Shown one piece after another: positions 23,444 through 35,906 of a DNA stretch of 64,000 bases. Each line of letters begins with the position of its first letter. The first letter of the stretch is position 1. The notes beneath the pieces are model-generated. The model saw nothing but the letters and a program-made list of their open reading frames with translations. It did no database searches and was not told the DNA's origin. The stretch lies in the NCBI GenBank assembly GCA_949318235.1, contig OX439131.1, forward strand, positions 2,993,464 to 3,057,463, written 5' to 3'. A program made the position numbers and the translations under genes. The DNA is from Ecdyonurus torrentis. Its lineage: Eukaryota > Arthropoda > Insecta > Ephemeroptera > Heptageniidae.

Positions 23444-24932
23444 ACAATTAACTACATATATATATATACGAAAACTAATTGCATGGTATCCGATGTCAAT
23501 ATGTAAATCACGCCAGTCCAGTGTATGTCACCATAACGAAATAATAAGCTGATATTCAATACGATTTTCATATATACGTATCATTGAGTTTTAATATCAT
23601 ACTCTTCATAATGCTGATGTACTTGTATAATGTAACTCTTCAATCTATTTTTGAATATAAATTTGATGAGATTGAGTGTAATAATATAGTAATAAATAAT
23701 AACATTTTGATTTATTGCAGGAATCGTTCAATTTTGTTTTCGATTCTTTGCTGAGTTGGCTAGGAGTTCAAGCATAGTTTTTCGATTCCTACGGTTCAGA
23801 GACGATTTTCATTTTATTTAAGATCCCAGTTGTAATTTTGAAATTGAAATTTAAAAATTATTTTTTGGACAAATTAACTAAATATCATTCTCTTTTTGTT
23901 CTCAGTTTTCTTAATTTTTTTTTTTTTTCTATAAACATATTTCTATAAAAAAAATCGTTCAATTCTAAGAGTTTTTTTAATCCCTGATAAAAATTAAATT
24001 AGAGTGTCTCTGATATTGGAATTTAAAGTTGAATTGCAGAGAAGCACAGATGAGCTTATTACAGTTAATATTGAGTTAAGGTGTAAGAGTGGGTCTGATA
24101 TTTGTCATAAAGCCTAAACCTCGCCCTTAAAATTTTTTTTATTATTAAATTATTCTTGAATAAAGACTTCATTATTAATTTAATTTTTTTCATGTATTTT
24201 AAGTCAAAACCAGAAATAACAAAGTTTGATTAAAGCCGCTATTTTGATCAACAATAGATTCTCAATATAATTCAGGTTTATAATGACTATATAATGACGA
24301 AGTATATTATATAACCTTGAAAATTTTCTGCAAAAACTATAAAATATTTTCATATAAATTTTGCGGTGAGTTTGTGAAAGTGAAACTGGAGAAGACTGAG
24401 TGTATGAAGTCCCAGCGTGGGTTTTCTTTTTCGCACACATACATACATACATACACAAACCAGACAATAATAATATTGTTGCAGATTATATAAAATAACG
24501 CCCAAATTTTGACCGTAACATCTAAATTCGTAGCGCCCGTTATTCATAGACATATAGTAGAGAGAAAACGTGAGTGTTTTGCGTTATTATTAAATCTGTT
24601 TTAATAAATTATTTTCATTTTCTTCTGTATATACGTAATGTAAACCAAATTATTATTCATACAAAGTGCTTGCGAAAGACTTTTCCATCGTGTGTAGTGC
24701 ACAGCAAAAAAAATATTGATGAGTTTTACTTTTTTTTTTATCCCGTTACCCTCTGATTGCTTGAAATTAACATTTTGTTTTCAATATTGAGCAGAAATTT
24801 CACACTTGATTTGATGTTTTGTAATTAAAATGCTGACGTAAATGAATACTAAAAATGACATACAAGCTGTATAAAGAATTGCTGTGTCTGGATTTAAAAA
24901 AAATAAAAATAAAAAAATAATAAAAAAAAAAG

Positions 24933-25344
24933 TTAAAGCCCTTGTCAACTTACCTTTTTATCCTTTAGAATACTAGACTAGAAGGATAATTACCATACCT
25001 TAATATCCATGAATTAGACACCAACACGTTGATTTTGTATTTATTTTCGTCTGTTTTCCTTTTTGCGGTTATATCACGTATCTGACGTCACAATGTATCA
25101 ATGGGGCCGTGATAGGGGTAAAGAACTCGAGGGAGGGGCTTAAATTTATCACGTGACCAGAGCGGTGACTGTGATTGGCGGCGGTACATTGTGACGTCAG
25201 ATACGTGATATAACCACAAAAAGGAAAATAAACGAAAATAAATACAAAGTCAACGTGATGGTGTCTTATTCATGGATATTAAGGTATGGTAATTATCAGT
25301 CTAGTATTCTAAATGATAAAAAAGTAAGTTGACAAGGGCTTTAA
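24933..25344. mobile_element. Foldback MITE B with about 160-bp inverted arms, TTAA target
   Basis: The left arm (24937-25097) and right arm (25185-25340) are near-perfect reverse complements, starting AGCCCTTGTCAACTTAC and including ATCTGACGTCACAATGTA at the inner end. They surround an 87-bp GC-richer loop with CACGTGACC. TTAA borders both ends (24933-24936, 25341-25344). Differences between arms are scattered substitutions plus a 4-5 base indel near 24982. No ORF is present. As RNA or single-stranded DNA it would fold into one long hairpin. Confidence 0.92.
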
Positions 25345-25479
25345 TACTTTTTAATTATTTAGCATTTGGCACATCTTTCTACGTATAATAATTTTTAAGA
25401 AATATAATTAAATTTTTGATAGTATACATGTTGGAGGTTATCGATGATTAAAAAATCTCAAAGTTCTATTATAGCCTAT

Positions 25480-25700
25480 ATAAAACACGTAAAACTGTCT
25501 AGTATAGTATCCCTCATTTTAATATTTCTGACCCCATGTCAGTAAGGTAGTTTTCTCTAAAAAACATGCTAAGAAGAGGCTTCTATACAATGTTAAATTA
25601 ATGCATTTTATCGTCTTAAAACTCGTAAAAGTGTGTCTAGTATTACCAGTATTACTCATTTAAATATTTCCGGCCTCAATGCAGTAATTTTCTGAAGAGG
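25480..25700. repeat. Diverged two-unit tandem repeat, family G
   Basis: Unit 1 (about 25480-25560: ACGTAAAACTGTCTAGTATA, CCCTCATTTTAATATTTCTG, ACCCCATGTCAGTAAG) and unit 2 (about 25612-25700: CTCGTAAAAGTGTGTCTAGT, ACTCATTTAAATATTTCCGG, CCTCAATGCAGTAA) are clearly related. A third related unit lies inverted at 37355-37415. Confidence 0.6.
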
Positions 25701-26249
25701 AAAAAAAAAAAAAAACCGGCATGGGGCACACAATGCTGGATTCGAAATTAGGGAACTCAAAGCCGATAACCTTCATTAAAACTATGATTTTTAATATTTA
25801 CTTCAGTAGCAGCATTTTGGGCCCTTATATACGTGACTTTACATATTGCATTAATGTCCCAAGATATTTTACTTTACGTAATTTATTTAATGTTGTAATT
25901 TTATTTAATTGTGACATTAATTTCATTCATTCTTACAACTTAAATCATGCTGCTTTCTCTTCAATAGCTATCTTCTTCCCCTCTAATAAATAATTGGAAA
26001 TAAAAAAAAATTGTGTAAAATTTGAATAAGTCATCACATTACTATAACATCTCTTCATTAACCCTACTTTGCATTTTACTTTGAAACTTTAATTTACAAT
26101 AAGAAATGCATGAGAAATATATATATATTTATCTTTAGTGCAACATTATATAAGATACATACATAATAATGATATTGTTCTGTGAAGTCAATTGTATTTA
26201 AATTATTCTTGACTTTAAATATCTTGTTAGAGGAGCTATAGCTCATCAG

Positions 26250-26250
<1 letters not shown>

Positions 26251-26291
<41 letters not shown>
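26251..26291. repeat. (CT)n array, 41 bp
   Basis: Perfect dinucleotide array. Confidence 0.97.
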
Positions 26292-26295
<4 letters not shown>

Positions 26296-28388
26296 ATTTC
26301 GCATCGTGTTATGCAGATTAGGCGTTACACAAGGTATTATACAAAGTAGACATCCTAACGTATGTATGTTTGTATGTATATAGATGTTCATATTATAGAG
26401 AAAATACAGAGAAATACAGTAGCGTAACTTCATAAAAAAAAATACATTGTTTAAAAAATATTACAGTAAAAAGTCATGGTAAGAACAGATTGAAGAGTTT
26501 TTTATGTATTTTGTGCATGACAATTATGTTGTACAGCAAAGTTTTTTTTTTTTTTTTTTTCCATCATTAAAAAAACTAAGTTTTGATGATGATTATTTTA
26601 AGAATGCATAAATATAAAGCAATTCAACAACAAAATATTATGTAGTCAGAAGGGAATAACTGTTGTAAAGCATTATTTGTAAATTTTATTTTTACTTTTT
26701 CCATGTTGAATAATATACCAACAGTATCACATGATTTTGAATGATTTTATAACAACAACTAATAAATCCACACTGCTGCTGCTAATTTATATAAAATATT
26801 CATGCAAGAAACGGTTTATACACATAAATAAGTTTTAATATATATGAAATATGAAACAGCTATTAATCGCAGGTCTCCTAAATTACCTTTTTTTCAGATT
26901 GTTCTTATTTTATAAAAAAGAAAATATAATATATTACAGTTCGCTTTTGATATTTTTGTTCCCCCTAAAGCATGAATTTAGTTAACGTACTCTATTACTT
27001 GGTTTTTAATTTTTGTTCCGGTTTTTACATAAAAACACCAAACTGTCAAGTATGTATGCGTCTATTTCATTTTTTAAAAATACATATGGCAAAAGTTGTT
27101 GAAAATGTTAGCTGTTGTGAACGTCAACGAAGTAAAATTCCTGAACAATGTTTAATATGTTGGGTGTGTCATCCCATCGTCATTATTAAAAAACTAGTCT
27201 TAATATATTACCAAATTTTAAATCTTGCTTTTTAAATTTATCTTTACATAATAATAAAATATAAATTAGGTAATATATATGATAGCGAAAATTTCATATA
27301 TTATTATATAGTTTGATATTATACAATATATAATAAGCTTTCCCTATATATTATATTAAAATATAGTAGCTGGGGCTTATATTATTATTATTATTTGAAA
27401 ATTTAAATAAACGATTGAATATTTTCAGTATATATATAATATTATTATAATATGTTGAAAATTGTGAAGAATTCTTATTTTGTGGTAAAAAGGCGTTGTT
27501 ACTTTTGACTGCAAGCCTTGCCAAAGCATTAAATTAGCACCTTACAAAAATATTACATTGTTCATATATACAGAAGCAAACTCATGGTTCATGTGTAATG
27601 CTTAATTAAATTGGACACATTCGCTTTTTCAACATAATTTATCACTTTTTTTTTACTTTCCTTCTTACCATATATGTTATACCATATTTTTCCTCTTTAT
27701 ATATGGGGATAAAAATGATTAAGTTATTCATATTTTTTCCCCCTTATGTTTATTTGATCGTTTCGGTTTTTTTTATTTGATGGAATTTAATTTTCATTAA
27801 CTTTATAGTTTAGTCAAGGTGAAGTATATTTGCTTACTTACATACGCACTTACTTACAAATGGAAATGTCAATAAAAAAAAATGTGAATAGCGCCGTGCG
27901 TCTGCAAAATCAGCATTGATTATTATATAGGTAATTTTTATGTGTGTGTGTGACTCGTGTCTGATACTTTATGTTAGAAAAAGCCGCTCAACTCGGCGCC
28001 GAGTTTTTTTTGTTTACATTCCAAACTTCTCGCGTGGGACCAAGTAGTATTTCAAACGTACTGAAGTTTCATGTAACTTACAAAAAAAATCATAATCAAT
28101 ATTAAGTAAGTTGTGACAACAAAACCTTCGTGAGAGAGAGAGAGAGGGGGGGGGAGGGTTGTTTGGGTTTCTGTTTTAATAAATCTTTTCATAAATATGT
28201 TTTCAATGTAAATTTGTATAATATCTTTATTTCCCGAAAAAAAAAAGGTGGAAGGGGAGGGTAAAATGAATGTTTCATCGTCCTTTCTTCGTCCCGGAGC
28301 TTTTTTTTTTTTTTTTTTTGTATACTTTATAGTATAGTGTTGTTTAAAATTTGTTAAAAACTAAAAAGTTGTACATCATAATAATAAT

Positions 28389-28392
<4 letters not shown>

Positions 28393-28438
<46 letters not shown>
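28393..28438. repeat. (TC)23 array
   Basis: Perfect dinucleotide array. Confidence 0.97.
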
Positions 28439-28442
<4 letters not shown>

Positions 28443-29219
28443 TAGGTTGGTAACATTAAAAAACATGCTAAGGGAAAACGCGTCATTAAATTAAAAAAGC
28501 AGGCAAGAGTACAATAGACATTTTGTTACGTACAATACACTTCACAAAGACAAAAAATTGCGCATAAATAATTTTACTATTAATAAAAAAATTGACACAT
28601 AAAAGTAATAAAAAAAATTATTTTTACACTTACGTGTTGCAGGAAAATCAGTATAAAATTTTATTAACAAGTTTTGAGTCAGGAAAACTTGCCAAACATA
28701 ACAAAAAAGTACGTTAATTAAAATGCATTTGAAACGGCAGTAAATTACTATAATTAAGACCACTTTTATAATTGAATTCAAACCTTTGCATTAATTATAA
28801 AATAAAATTTTATTAATAAAAAATTTAAATGAAAAATTTTATGATTACAAAAACGCATGAAAAAACTTGCATTGATTGCAGATAGTATTTCATGTGAAAC
28901 ATTAAAATTTGTAATTAAATTTTAATGGAAAAAAAAATCTCGACCACAGTGTACGTACGTACATGTTTGACATAAGTATGAGATATGAAGCAATTGATAA
29001 TAATAAAAACACATTCTATATGGTCACATTTATTATATAAACTGCATATTTATCGACCTTAATAACCTGCAACCATATTTCATACAATTTAATATAATCA
29101 AACTGAAAGGAAAAAAAATTACTGTAATAAATTTTCATTGATCAGCAAAGTAAAAATAAGTTATGAGATTTATATTTTTTAATATTGTATAAGATGAAAT
29201 AAGTATCAGTGGTCCATAG

Positions 29220-29418
29220 GTATGCGCCGGCGCATTGATCTGCGCTCACCTGTTAGTGCCCCCCTCCTAGTATGAGCCCCCCTCTTGACGGCAAGAGAGA
29301 GAGAGAGAGAGATAGAACGAGTGGCGAGCGAACGAGAGAGGTTCATTCCGCGTGCTAGCGAGCGCGCTTCGTGTCACAATTTTAGTGAGTGTCCCATGTA
29401 CCAGTGAGGCTGCGCATC
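29220..29418 (+). promoter_or_regulatory. CpG-rich putative promoter and 5' UTR of the 29419 exon
   Basis: This is a dense cluster of about 16 CpG dinucleotides in roughly 150 bp, including GCGCCGGCGC near 29224 and AGCGAGCGCGC near 29358, inside a region otherwise almost free of CpG. It contains a short GA run (29295-29311) and two CCCCCCTC-type boxes (29259-29283). I see no TATA box. It would suit a dispersed CpG-type promoter. The start site cannot be placed from sequence alone. Confidence 0.45.
29396..29407 (+). other. Minimal upstream ORF (MYQ-stop) before the candidate exon
   Basis: ATG TAC CAG TGA ends 11 bases before the ATG at 29419, in a different frame. Its -3 base is C, so the start context is weak. 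If transcription begins upstream of 29396, this uORF could lower or regulate translation of the main frame through re-initiation. Confidence 0.4.
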
Positions 29419-29460
29419 ATGCACAAGCTGCGGGTAATCTTTCTCTGTCTTCTAGCACTG
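29419..29460 (+). CDS. Candidate first coding exon, signal-peptide start of a secreted or membrane protein
   Basis: The exon reads MHKLRVIFLCLLAL: a basic start (H, K, R) followed by a run of V, I, F, L, C, L, L, A, L, which is the n- and h-region pattern of a signal peptide. The ATG has A at -3. An in-frame TGA lies upstream at 29386-29388, so the ATG is the first possible start in this frame. The coding run ends after a complete codon (phase 0) directly at GTAAGT (29461-29466), a near-ideal 5' splice site. The surrounding 250 bp are CpG-rich, unlike the AT-rich neighbourhood, as expected for a promoter and first exon. What follows is AT-rich and intron-like. The signal peptide would be completed in the next exon, which I could not identify, so the protein family is unknown. 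The signals are seen directly; that this is a gene is inference. Confidence 0.55.
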
Positions 29461-29466
29461 GTAAGT
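29461..29466 (+). other. 5' splice donor GTAAGT
   Basis: CTG|GTAAGT matches the metazoan donor consensus across all six intronic positions. It sits exactly where the hydrophobic coding run ends, which is the main reason for calling 29419-29460 an exon. Confidence 0.55.
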
Positions 29467-29548
29467 CAATTAACTGCAGTGGAGAACAAAAAATGTTTGG
29501 ATTTTGATTGCAAATCTCAATTGCTATGATATACGTAGTGTCCCTATC

Positions 29549-29551
<3 letters not shown>

Positions 29552-29584
<33 letters not shown>
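29552..29584. repeat. Poly-A run (about 33)
   Basis: Located about 90 bp into the presumed intron after the 29461 donor. Confidence 0.95.
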
Positions 29585-29586
<2 letters not shown>

Positions 29587-31050
29587 TTTTTGAAATTTCA
29601 GTTTGTAACTCAATTTTTCTTTAAACAGTTATGAAGGGTTGTTGTTTTGTACCTTAGTTGATAATAATATATGTAAATGGAACTTTACACATACGTTTCC
29701 AACAATAGTTTTGCAAGTTACATATTAATTTGCTAACAACTTGAGACACAAATTTAACAGCTTGTAGTTGTATATCATCATAGTTTAGCTAACTCAAGCA
29801 AATAACATTGAAAACTATTTTCTATAAGTTAACGTGTCTAAAAGAAAAAAAAAATGAGACGTGTAAGATTCACGAATATAAGATTGAGAATCAAGACAAT
29901 TACTTAGGACTAAAGAAATTTAGTTTTCTTTCCATTTGGTATCTATCTGTACCAAAATGAATTAAATTAACACACTTGCTGATCAAATCCGGATACCAAA
30001 ATTTAGTATCAACGTAAAGCTTACGTGTACACTGTGTACACATAATGTATTGTCCAAATATATACAAGCCGATTATAATATTATATAGAATAATTATACT
30101 AACCAATCATAAAACGTGAATTTTATTTATATAGAGTTTAAATTTCCATATTATAAAATGTATATTATATAATACAAATTTTGTGATGGTATATATGTTT
30201 AAATATTTATTAAAAATGATTACTGTGATTTTTTTTTTTTTTTTAATCCGATTATTTCAATTGCAAATTCAATGATAATTTACACACAATACTCAATTTA
30301 CATTGTTCATGTAGTATCAAATTTTCTGCATAAAATAAAAACTTTTTGTTATACAGCAGATTGCCATAGTTGATCTGTTTAACTTAAACCTGGTTTTATA
30401 TTTTAATGATTAATGATGCGTCAGTTTGAAAATTCATCACTATACAGTAAAAATATTATAGTGTATATATTATATAATCATTCATACACACATATATGAA
30501 AATCATGAAATTAAAGTGATTGAAATAAAATACTGCTATAGATTTATTTATTATGTAAATCTAAATTATGTTGAAAAAGAAAATCTAGTTTAATTTAATT
30601 TAAAAGTAAAGACTTAATTTCTAAATCTATTTCAAAAGGAACTTAAGGAAAGAAAGAAAAAACTTGTTCAGTTTTTTTTTTATATAATATGATAAGTTAA
30701 TCGTTTTGATTTGAATTTTTAATTGCGTTAAATGTGATGTTATAAAACTTTTGTGGCAGGTAAAAGAGTGAAAGCTTTACTATTTGTTTTATGTAATATA
30801 AATAAATAAAGTTTGCTGAACTCTCTGGTAATAGCAAATGTTTTCTTTTCTCATTGTATGTATGTATATGTGCTAATATATATTTCTCTTCATAATTAGC
30901 ATTATTATTCATCATATCTCTCTGTTCGTTCAGACACTTTGCTATTTCGTAAAGATTAATATATAAACATAACATAAACATAAACAAAATATTTAAAAAA
31001 AAAAATTTTTAACTATAAAGTCATTATATAAATTTTTATGAGAGTTGTCA

Positions 31051-31267
<217 letters not shown>

Positions 31268-31463
31268 GAGGACATTTTAAGTAATTAATGAGATGAGATG
31301 GGTCGTAGCAAAAGCGTGTGTTATCACCGTCATTAAGGGCATGATACAACATTTATTTTGAGCACCCTGCTAGTTTGCTTGCAAACCCTTATTGCAACCA
31401 CGCATTAATATGCTTTTAAAGCAAACCAAGAGTGTAGAGGGCAAAAATTTTTGCTACTCGCTC

Positions 31464-31527
31464 AAAAAAAAAAAAAAAAAAAAAAATGTAATCAAAAGCA
31501 AGCAATAACTAATTTGCATATAAGCTT

Positions 31528-31568
<41 letters not shown>
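31464..31568. repeat. Facing poly-A and poly-T runs
   Basis: A23 (31464-31486) and T39 (31530-31568) lie 43 bp apart and could pair as an A/T hairpin. Confidence 0.95.
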
Positions 31569-32630
31569 CATATAATAATAATAATGCGAGTTAGATAATT
31601 TTAAAACGTGACTAGTTTAGAACTTTTATAAAATAAAAAATTTTATATAAAATTAAACTGGTTTGTTAATTTTTATGATAAAAGATATGATTAATTAAAT
31701 AGATTAAAAAAAATACATATTTAACAATATTATAATGAAAAATGAAAAACAACAACAACAACGAGAATGAAAAAAAAAAGGTTGATTGATTAATTAATTT
31801 TGAATAGACTTGTTTTTTAGTCAGTTTAATTTAGTTTTAAAGTGCTGATTTTCACGCCTCTTTATCACGCCGCGGAAAACGAGCTGTTATTTATTAATGT
31901 TGCAGACAAATTAATGTTAAATATATATCGAGGTAGAAAAACGTGTATGTATTTTAGATGTATATACGGAGAACACTATAGCTTGTGTTAATTACCAACT
32001 TCTCTATCAAGTATATATTTTGTTTTACTTTACTAATTCTTTTAATTAACTGATATCTCACTGGTCGTCCTGTGGTATTTATATATACACAGTGCTTTTA
32101 TAAACTGGTTAACTTTTTTTATTTTTTTATTTTTTGGTATGCGTTATATAATTGTAATTAAAAAATGATATTGCTGAATCAAAAAAAATTTTTTATCATA
32201 AAAGTATTTTTTATAATTATCACTTTCAATTTTTGGTTTTTGAATATTTTTATACAAAATATATTTCTTCAACACAAGAAATGAACTCTGTATAATTTAT
32301 GCAGCGGTTGAAAATTTTCCGATGTTTGTAAAATTTCCAGATGATTTAATTGTATTTATTTTTGACCCTGAATTGAGAAGTTCCTGTACACACGAGCATA
32401 TAAAATTACGTAACTTATGCTGCATGTATGTTCTTTTAACATAATTGGAATAACATAAATAATTATGCTATACGATTATAATAATGCTACATAACGTAGT
32501 ATAGCATGAATTATGCTGTAGAGAATAAATGTTGCTGAAAACTGTCTACAGAATATAATTATTAATTAATATGATTGTTAAATATATTTAATTTTGAACA
32601 TGTAAAAGATTATAAATCTTTTATTTATTT

Positions 32631-32632
<2 letters not shown>

Positions 32633-32672
<40 letters not shown>
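32633..32672. repeat. Poly-T run (40)
   Basis: The longest homopolymer in the window. Confidence 0.95.
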
Positions 32673-32676
<4 letters not shown>

Positions 32677-32994
32677 TGCAACAAAACTTTGAAATTGTAA
32701 AAATTACTTGACTATTAGTCTCTCGTGGCTATTAAATATATTTTTTCCGTGTATTTATTTTCACCTATATGTTAAAGGAACTTGTTGCTATTAAACGATA
32801 TAGACATCGCCAAGCTCTTTTGTAGCTTGAAAATTGTTAGAGATGATAAAAAAAAAAAATAATAAAAATAAAAAAGCTGAAGACATACACTTGGACACTT
32901 GACAGAGCTACAAAATATTTGGTCGCTAATGCGAATGGCGAGGGCAATAAAGTGGCTCTATTTAACAGCTTGACTCTGATATGATATTTTATAT

Positions 32995-33060
32995 TCTCTC
33001 TCTCTCTCTCTCTCTCTCACTTCGGCCAGACGTCGTTTTTTTTTTTTTTCTTTTTTTTTT
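32995..33060. repeat. (TC)n array and interrupted poly-T
   Basis: TC 32995-33018, then CACTTCGGCCAGACGTCG and two T runs to 33060. Confidence 0.95.
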
Positions 33061-34032
33061 CTATATTGATCTCCGTTCTCTCCACAATAAAAAAAACTGT
33101 TCCCTCTTGCTATGGGGCTCTGAAATAATATCGGGGTTTTGTTGAAGTAAATCAGAAATAGAAACGCCTAGAAGCTCTGTAATAATTTACTATTATGTCA
33201 AAAAAAGTATTGATATATATGGAAAGTTTTAAAAATCCACACAAAATGCATCAAAATATGGTTCATTTTTATATGAAGACCAGAATAAACCTTGATTTAT
33301 CAATCTACAAAATTTTAAGTTCAACAAATATGATTTAAATATCGATAGTCTTTTTCCTTAGTAAATTGAAATAGTAAGCGAAGATTATTCATGCAAGTGT
33401 TGAGTCATACCATCGAAAAGTCGCGTGTTCAACAACAAATAAATTTTAACCTATATTTTCACTCGAGACAACTTAAAGATTAAAAAAAATTAAAACCACA
33501 AAGATATGATTCAAATATTATTTTCCGCTAAATTTAAATCTACTCACTTCCTATACATTACGTAATCATGTGCCGTCAAAAAGATTCATCTCGCGTGACT
33601 CAAAATCTTAGCAATATTTCAAAGTCAGTAGCTAGTCAACAAGTTTTAATATTTAAATGAACTCATGAGTAGTTGTTTAATTGCAAAGTGAGTGCATGTA
33701 CTTGAAGTGAATAAGTACACATCGCTCAAAACTTGTTTCATAAATCACGTGCGAAAACTTTCACCACTACCATATATTATTATTTACTTATGTAATTTAT
33801 GTTTAGGTCATACACAAGTTTATACTTTTGTGTGAATCTGCATCAAATTGCAATTTCATTTTGCCTTAACCATAGCTTTTTTTTTTTTTTTTTTTTTTTT
33901 TTCCCCGGCTACTCTAAAACAAGCAATTTTTACTTTATTATTATGTGAAGAGGTTTGAATTTCAAGAATGCAGTTGCACATAAATTTAAAATAAAATTAA
34001 CTTGATCTAATTTTACCAACCCCTGACGTATA

Positions 34033-34320
34033 GGGTGTATGCATTCATGTTAAAGTCGATGTCATGTTGGATCACTGAATTACATGGGCCGCATAGGAAA
34101 ATGACTCATTTTGCAAGTTTAAAAGCACTATAAGCAATATTTTTGAGAGCATTAAGATGCTGTTAATAGGTTAAATTAGTATCTCAAGTATGTAAGAAAA
34201 ATAATAATAATCGATAAAAAAATAGACAAAAAATGAAGTGTGTAGTATGCTAAGGAATGTTATTCATTACTCCAGTATGGCGTCCAAGCGCATTAAATAT
34301 GACGTCATGCGCATAAAGAA
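34033..34320 (-). mobile_element. MITE family D, copy D2 (inverted relative to D1)
   Basis: The left end GGGTGTATGCATTCATG follows TA at 34031-34032. The reverse complement of the interior matches D1, including TACTCCAGTATGGCGTCCAA and TATGACGTCATGCGC. The right terminus (GCATAAAGAATATAT) has diverged from the expected GGGTGTATGC complement, so the right boundary is approximate. Confidence 0.8.
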
Positions 34321-34355
34321 TATATAGAAGGCTCATATATCTGAAATTCAATAGT

Positions 34356-34368
34356 TGACCCTTGACCC
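34356..34368 (-). promoter_or_regulatory. DR1 nuclear-receptor site
   Basis: On the minus strand GGGTCA-A-GGGTCA is a DR1. It lies about 35 bp beyond the end of MITE D2. Confidence 0.4.
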
Positions 34369-35452
34369 TCTATTGGATGTCACTTGAAAATCAATGGTAT
34401 AATAACTTTAACATATAATGATAAAATAAATTCAGAACCCTCTAATAAGGGAGGAAAAATGAAATTAAAGCGGGGCTTTATTTATTATTATTTTGTTTTT
34501 TTCTTTTTTCTTCTTCTTTTAAAGTTGTTTTATATACTTCACAAATTCTGAAATTTCTCTACAAGTTTCGCACAACCTCATATTCATTGTTATCTATAGC
34601 TCGCAAGGCTATCATGTGAATTGTTTTTCTTCCTCAATCATATTTCTGCACTTCCAATACCTCTTATCTTTATTGATTCTTCCGCACACCTCTATTTCCA
34701 TTCTGATTTCTAATGTTCCTGTTTTACCTTACGTAATATTTATAGCACAATGATTTTTTACACATTAACTCATTTCAATTGAAATAAATTAATAGAATGA
34801 CTGTAAATAACATACAGTATTTCAAATATTGCATAACATATTCATATTGTGATTTATTATGAACAGAGTATCATACTGTAATAATTCGATAAAATAATAT
34901 TTATAGCATTTTTATTTATTATTATATTGAATAATAGTAAAATATTATAATATTAAAAATTATATACTTTATAAATCATCTATACATAATAATTGAACAA
35001 TAAATAATGTAAATTGAATAAGTAGAGAACAATATGCTATGACTATAATTTAATTTTGAACTATATTATATTCTATTAACTTCAATATAGAGAGCTATAT
35101 CAAAACTATAAATGTGTGAAAATACTTTTTAACAGATATCCATAGCATGACAACCAGTTTATATTTAGCAATTAAAAGGTGTACATTTCTTATATTTGAG
35201 ACCAGATTTTTGTAGTTTATATATACCTTGAACACTGCTATGGGTACTTCAAGGATTTTTACTTTGCAAACTCTATTACATGAGTGACTGCCAATCCCAA
35301 CATACAGTCGCTTGCTATTCACGCTGCTATAGTGCAAATCGATCTGTATATCATTGCGAGACAAAAAAATTGTATATGTATGTGTGTATACCGGCGACCG
35401 CTGGATATATATAATATAAAAATAATAAATTTTGTTGTTCGAGCTCACATGC

Positions 35453-35477
35453 GAGAGAGAGAGAGAGAGAGAGAGAG
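35453..35477. repeat. (GA)n array
   Basis: Perfect dinucleotide array. Confidence 0.97.
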
Positions 35478-35741
35478 CGGTAGCAACTAGACAGACAATT
35501 AATTACAATTCGTCATGGATATGTAGTATAGAGTATAGAAAATAATAATATATACATACATACATTCCCATGTATAACGCAAGTTTATAATGAAAGCTTT
35601 TAATTAATTATTATTTCATATATACATACGTATACACCATGTTAAAATTATTATAATATTATTGACAATGAATGTTATAAAAAAGTTTTTTTTTTTTGAC
35701 GTATAATACAATGAAAAAAAAAAAACTTTTTTATATGGGGG

Positions 35742-35772
<31 letters not shown>

Positions 35773-35798
35773 GTATTGTTGATGATAGTCCTTGCTTA

Positions 35799-35906
35799 CG
35801 AGTGCGCCGAGCAAAAAGTGTGAATATTTTACATCACATGGTGCGCACCGCGTCGTGGCGACCCTTATTTTATATAGTGACGTCACTGGTGTACGTCCCA
35901 TGTGAG
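35799..35906. other. GC-richer pocket with inverted repeat and TGACGTCA
   Basis: TCACATGG (35834-35841) and CCATGTGA (about 35898-35905) flank GTGCGCAC, a CGCGTCGTGGCGACC stretch and TGACGTCA (35878-35885). It may be a small decayed MITE, but no second copy was found. Confidence 0.4.

Larger units (their letters stand above)
20438..24932. other. AT-rich stretch without gene signal
   Basis: Clustered arrays at 20983-21265 and 23312-23443, otherwise featureless. A short ACAT repeat lies at 24438-24455. Confidence 0.6.
25701..29219. other. AT-rich stretch without gene signal
   Basis: Two TC arrays, a G-run near 28147 and the open frames at 25721-25993 and 26972-27235, which have no recognisable domain or splice context. 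Confidence 0.55.

Noticed and set aside
35095..35448. 117-codon minus-strand frame, among the longest frames not driven by repeats
   Set aside because: Composition follows AT-rich DNA, no conserved motif is recognisable, and no splice or promoter context supports it.
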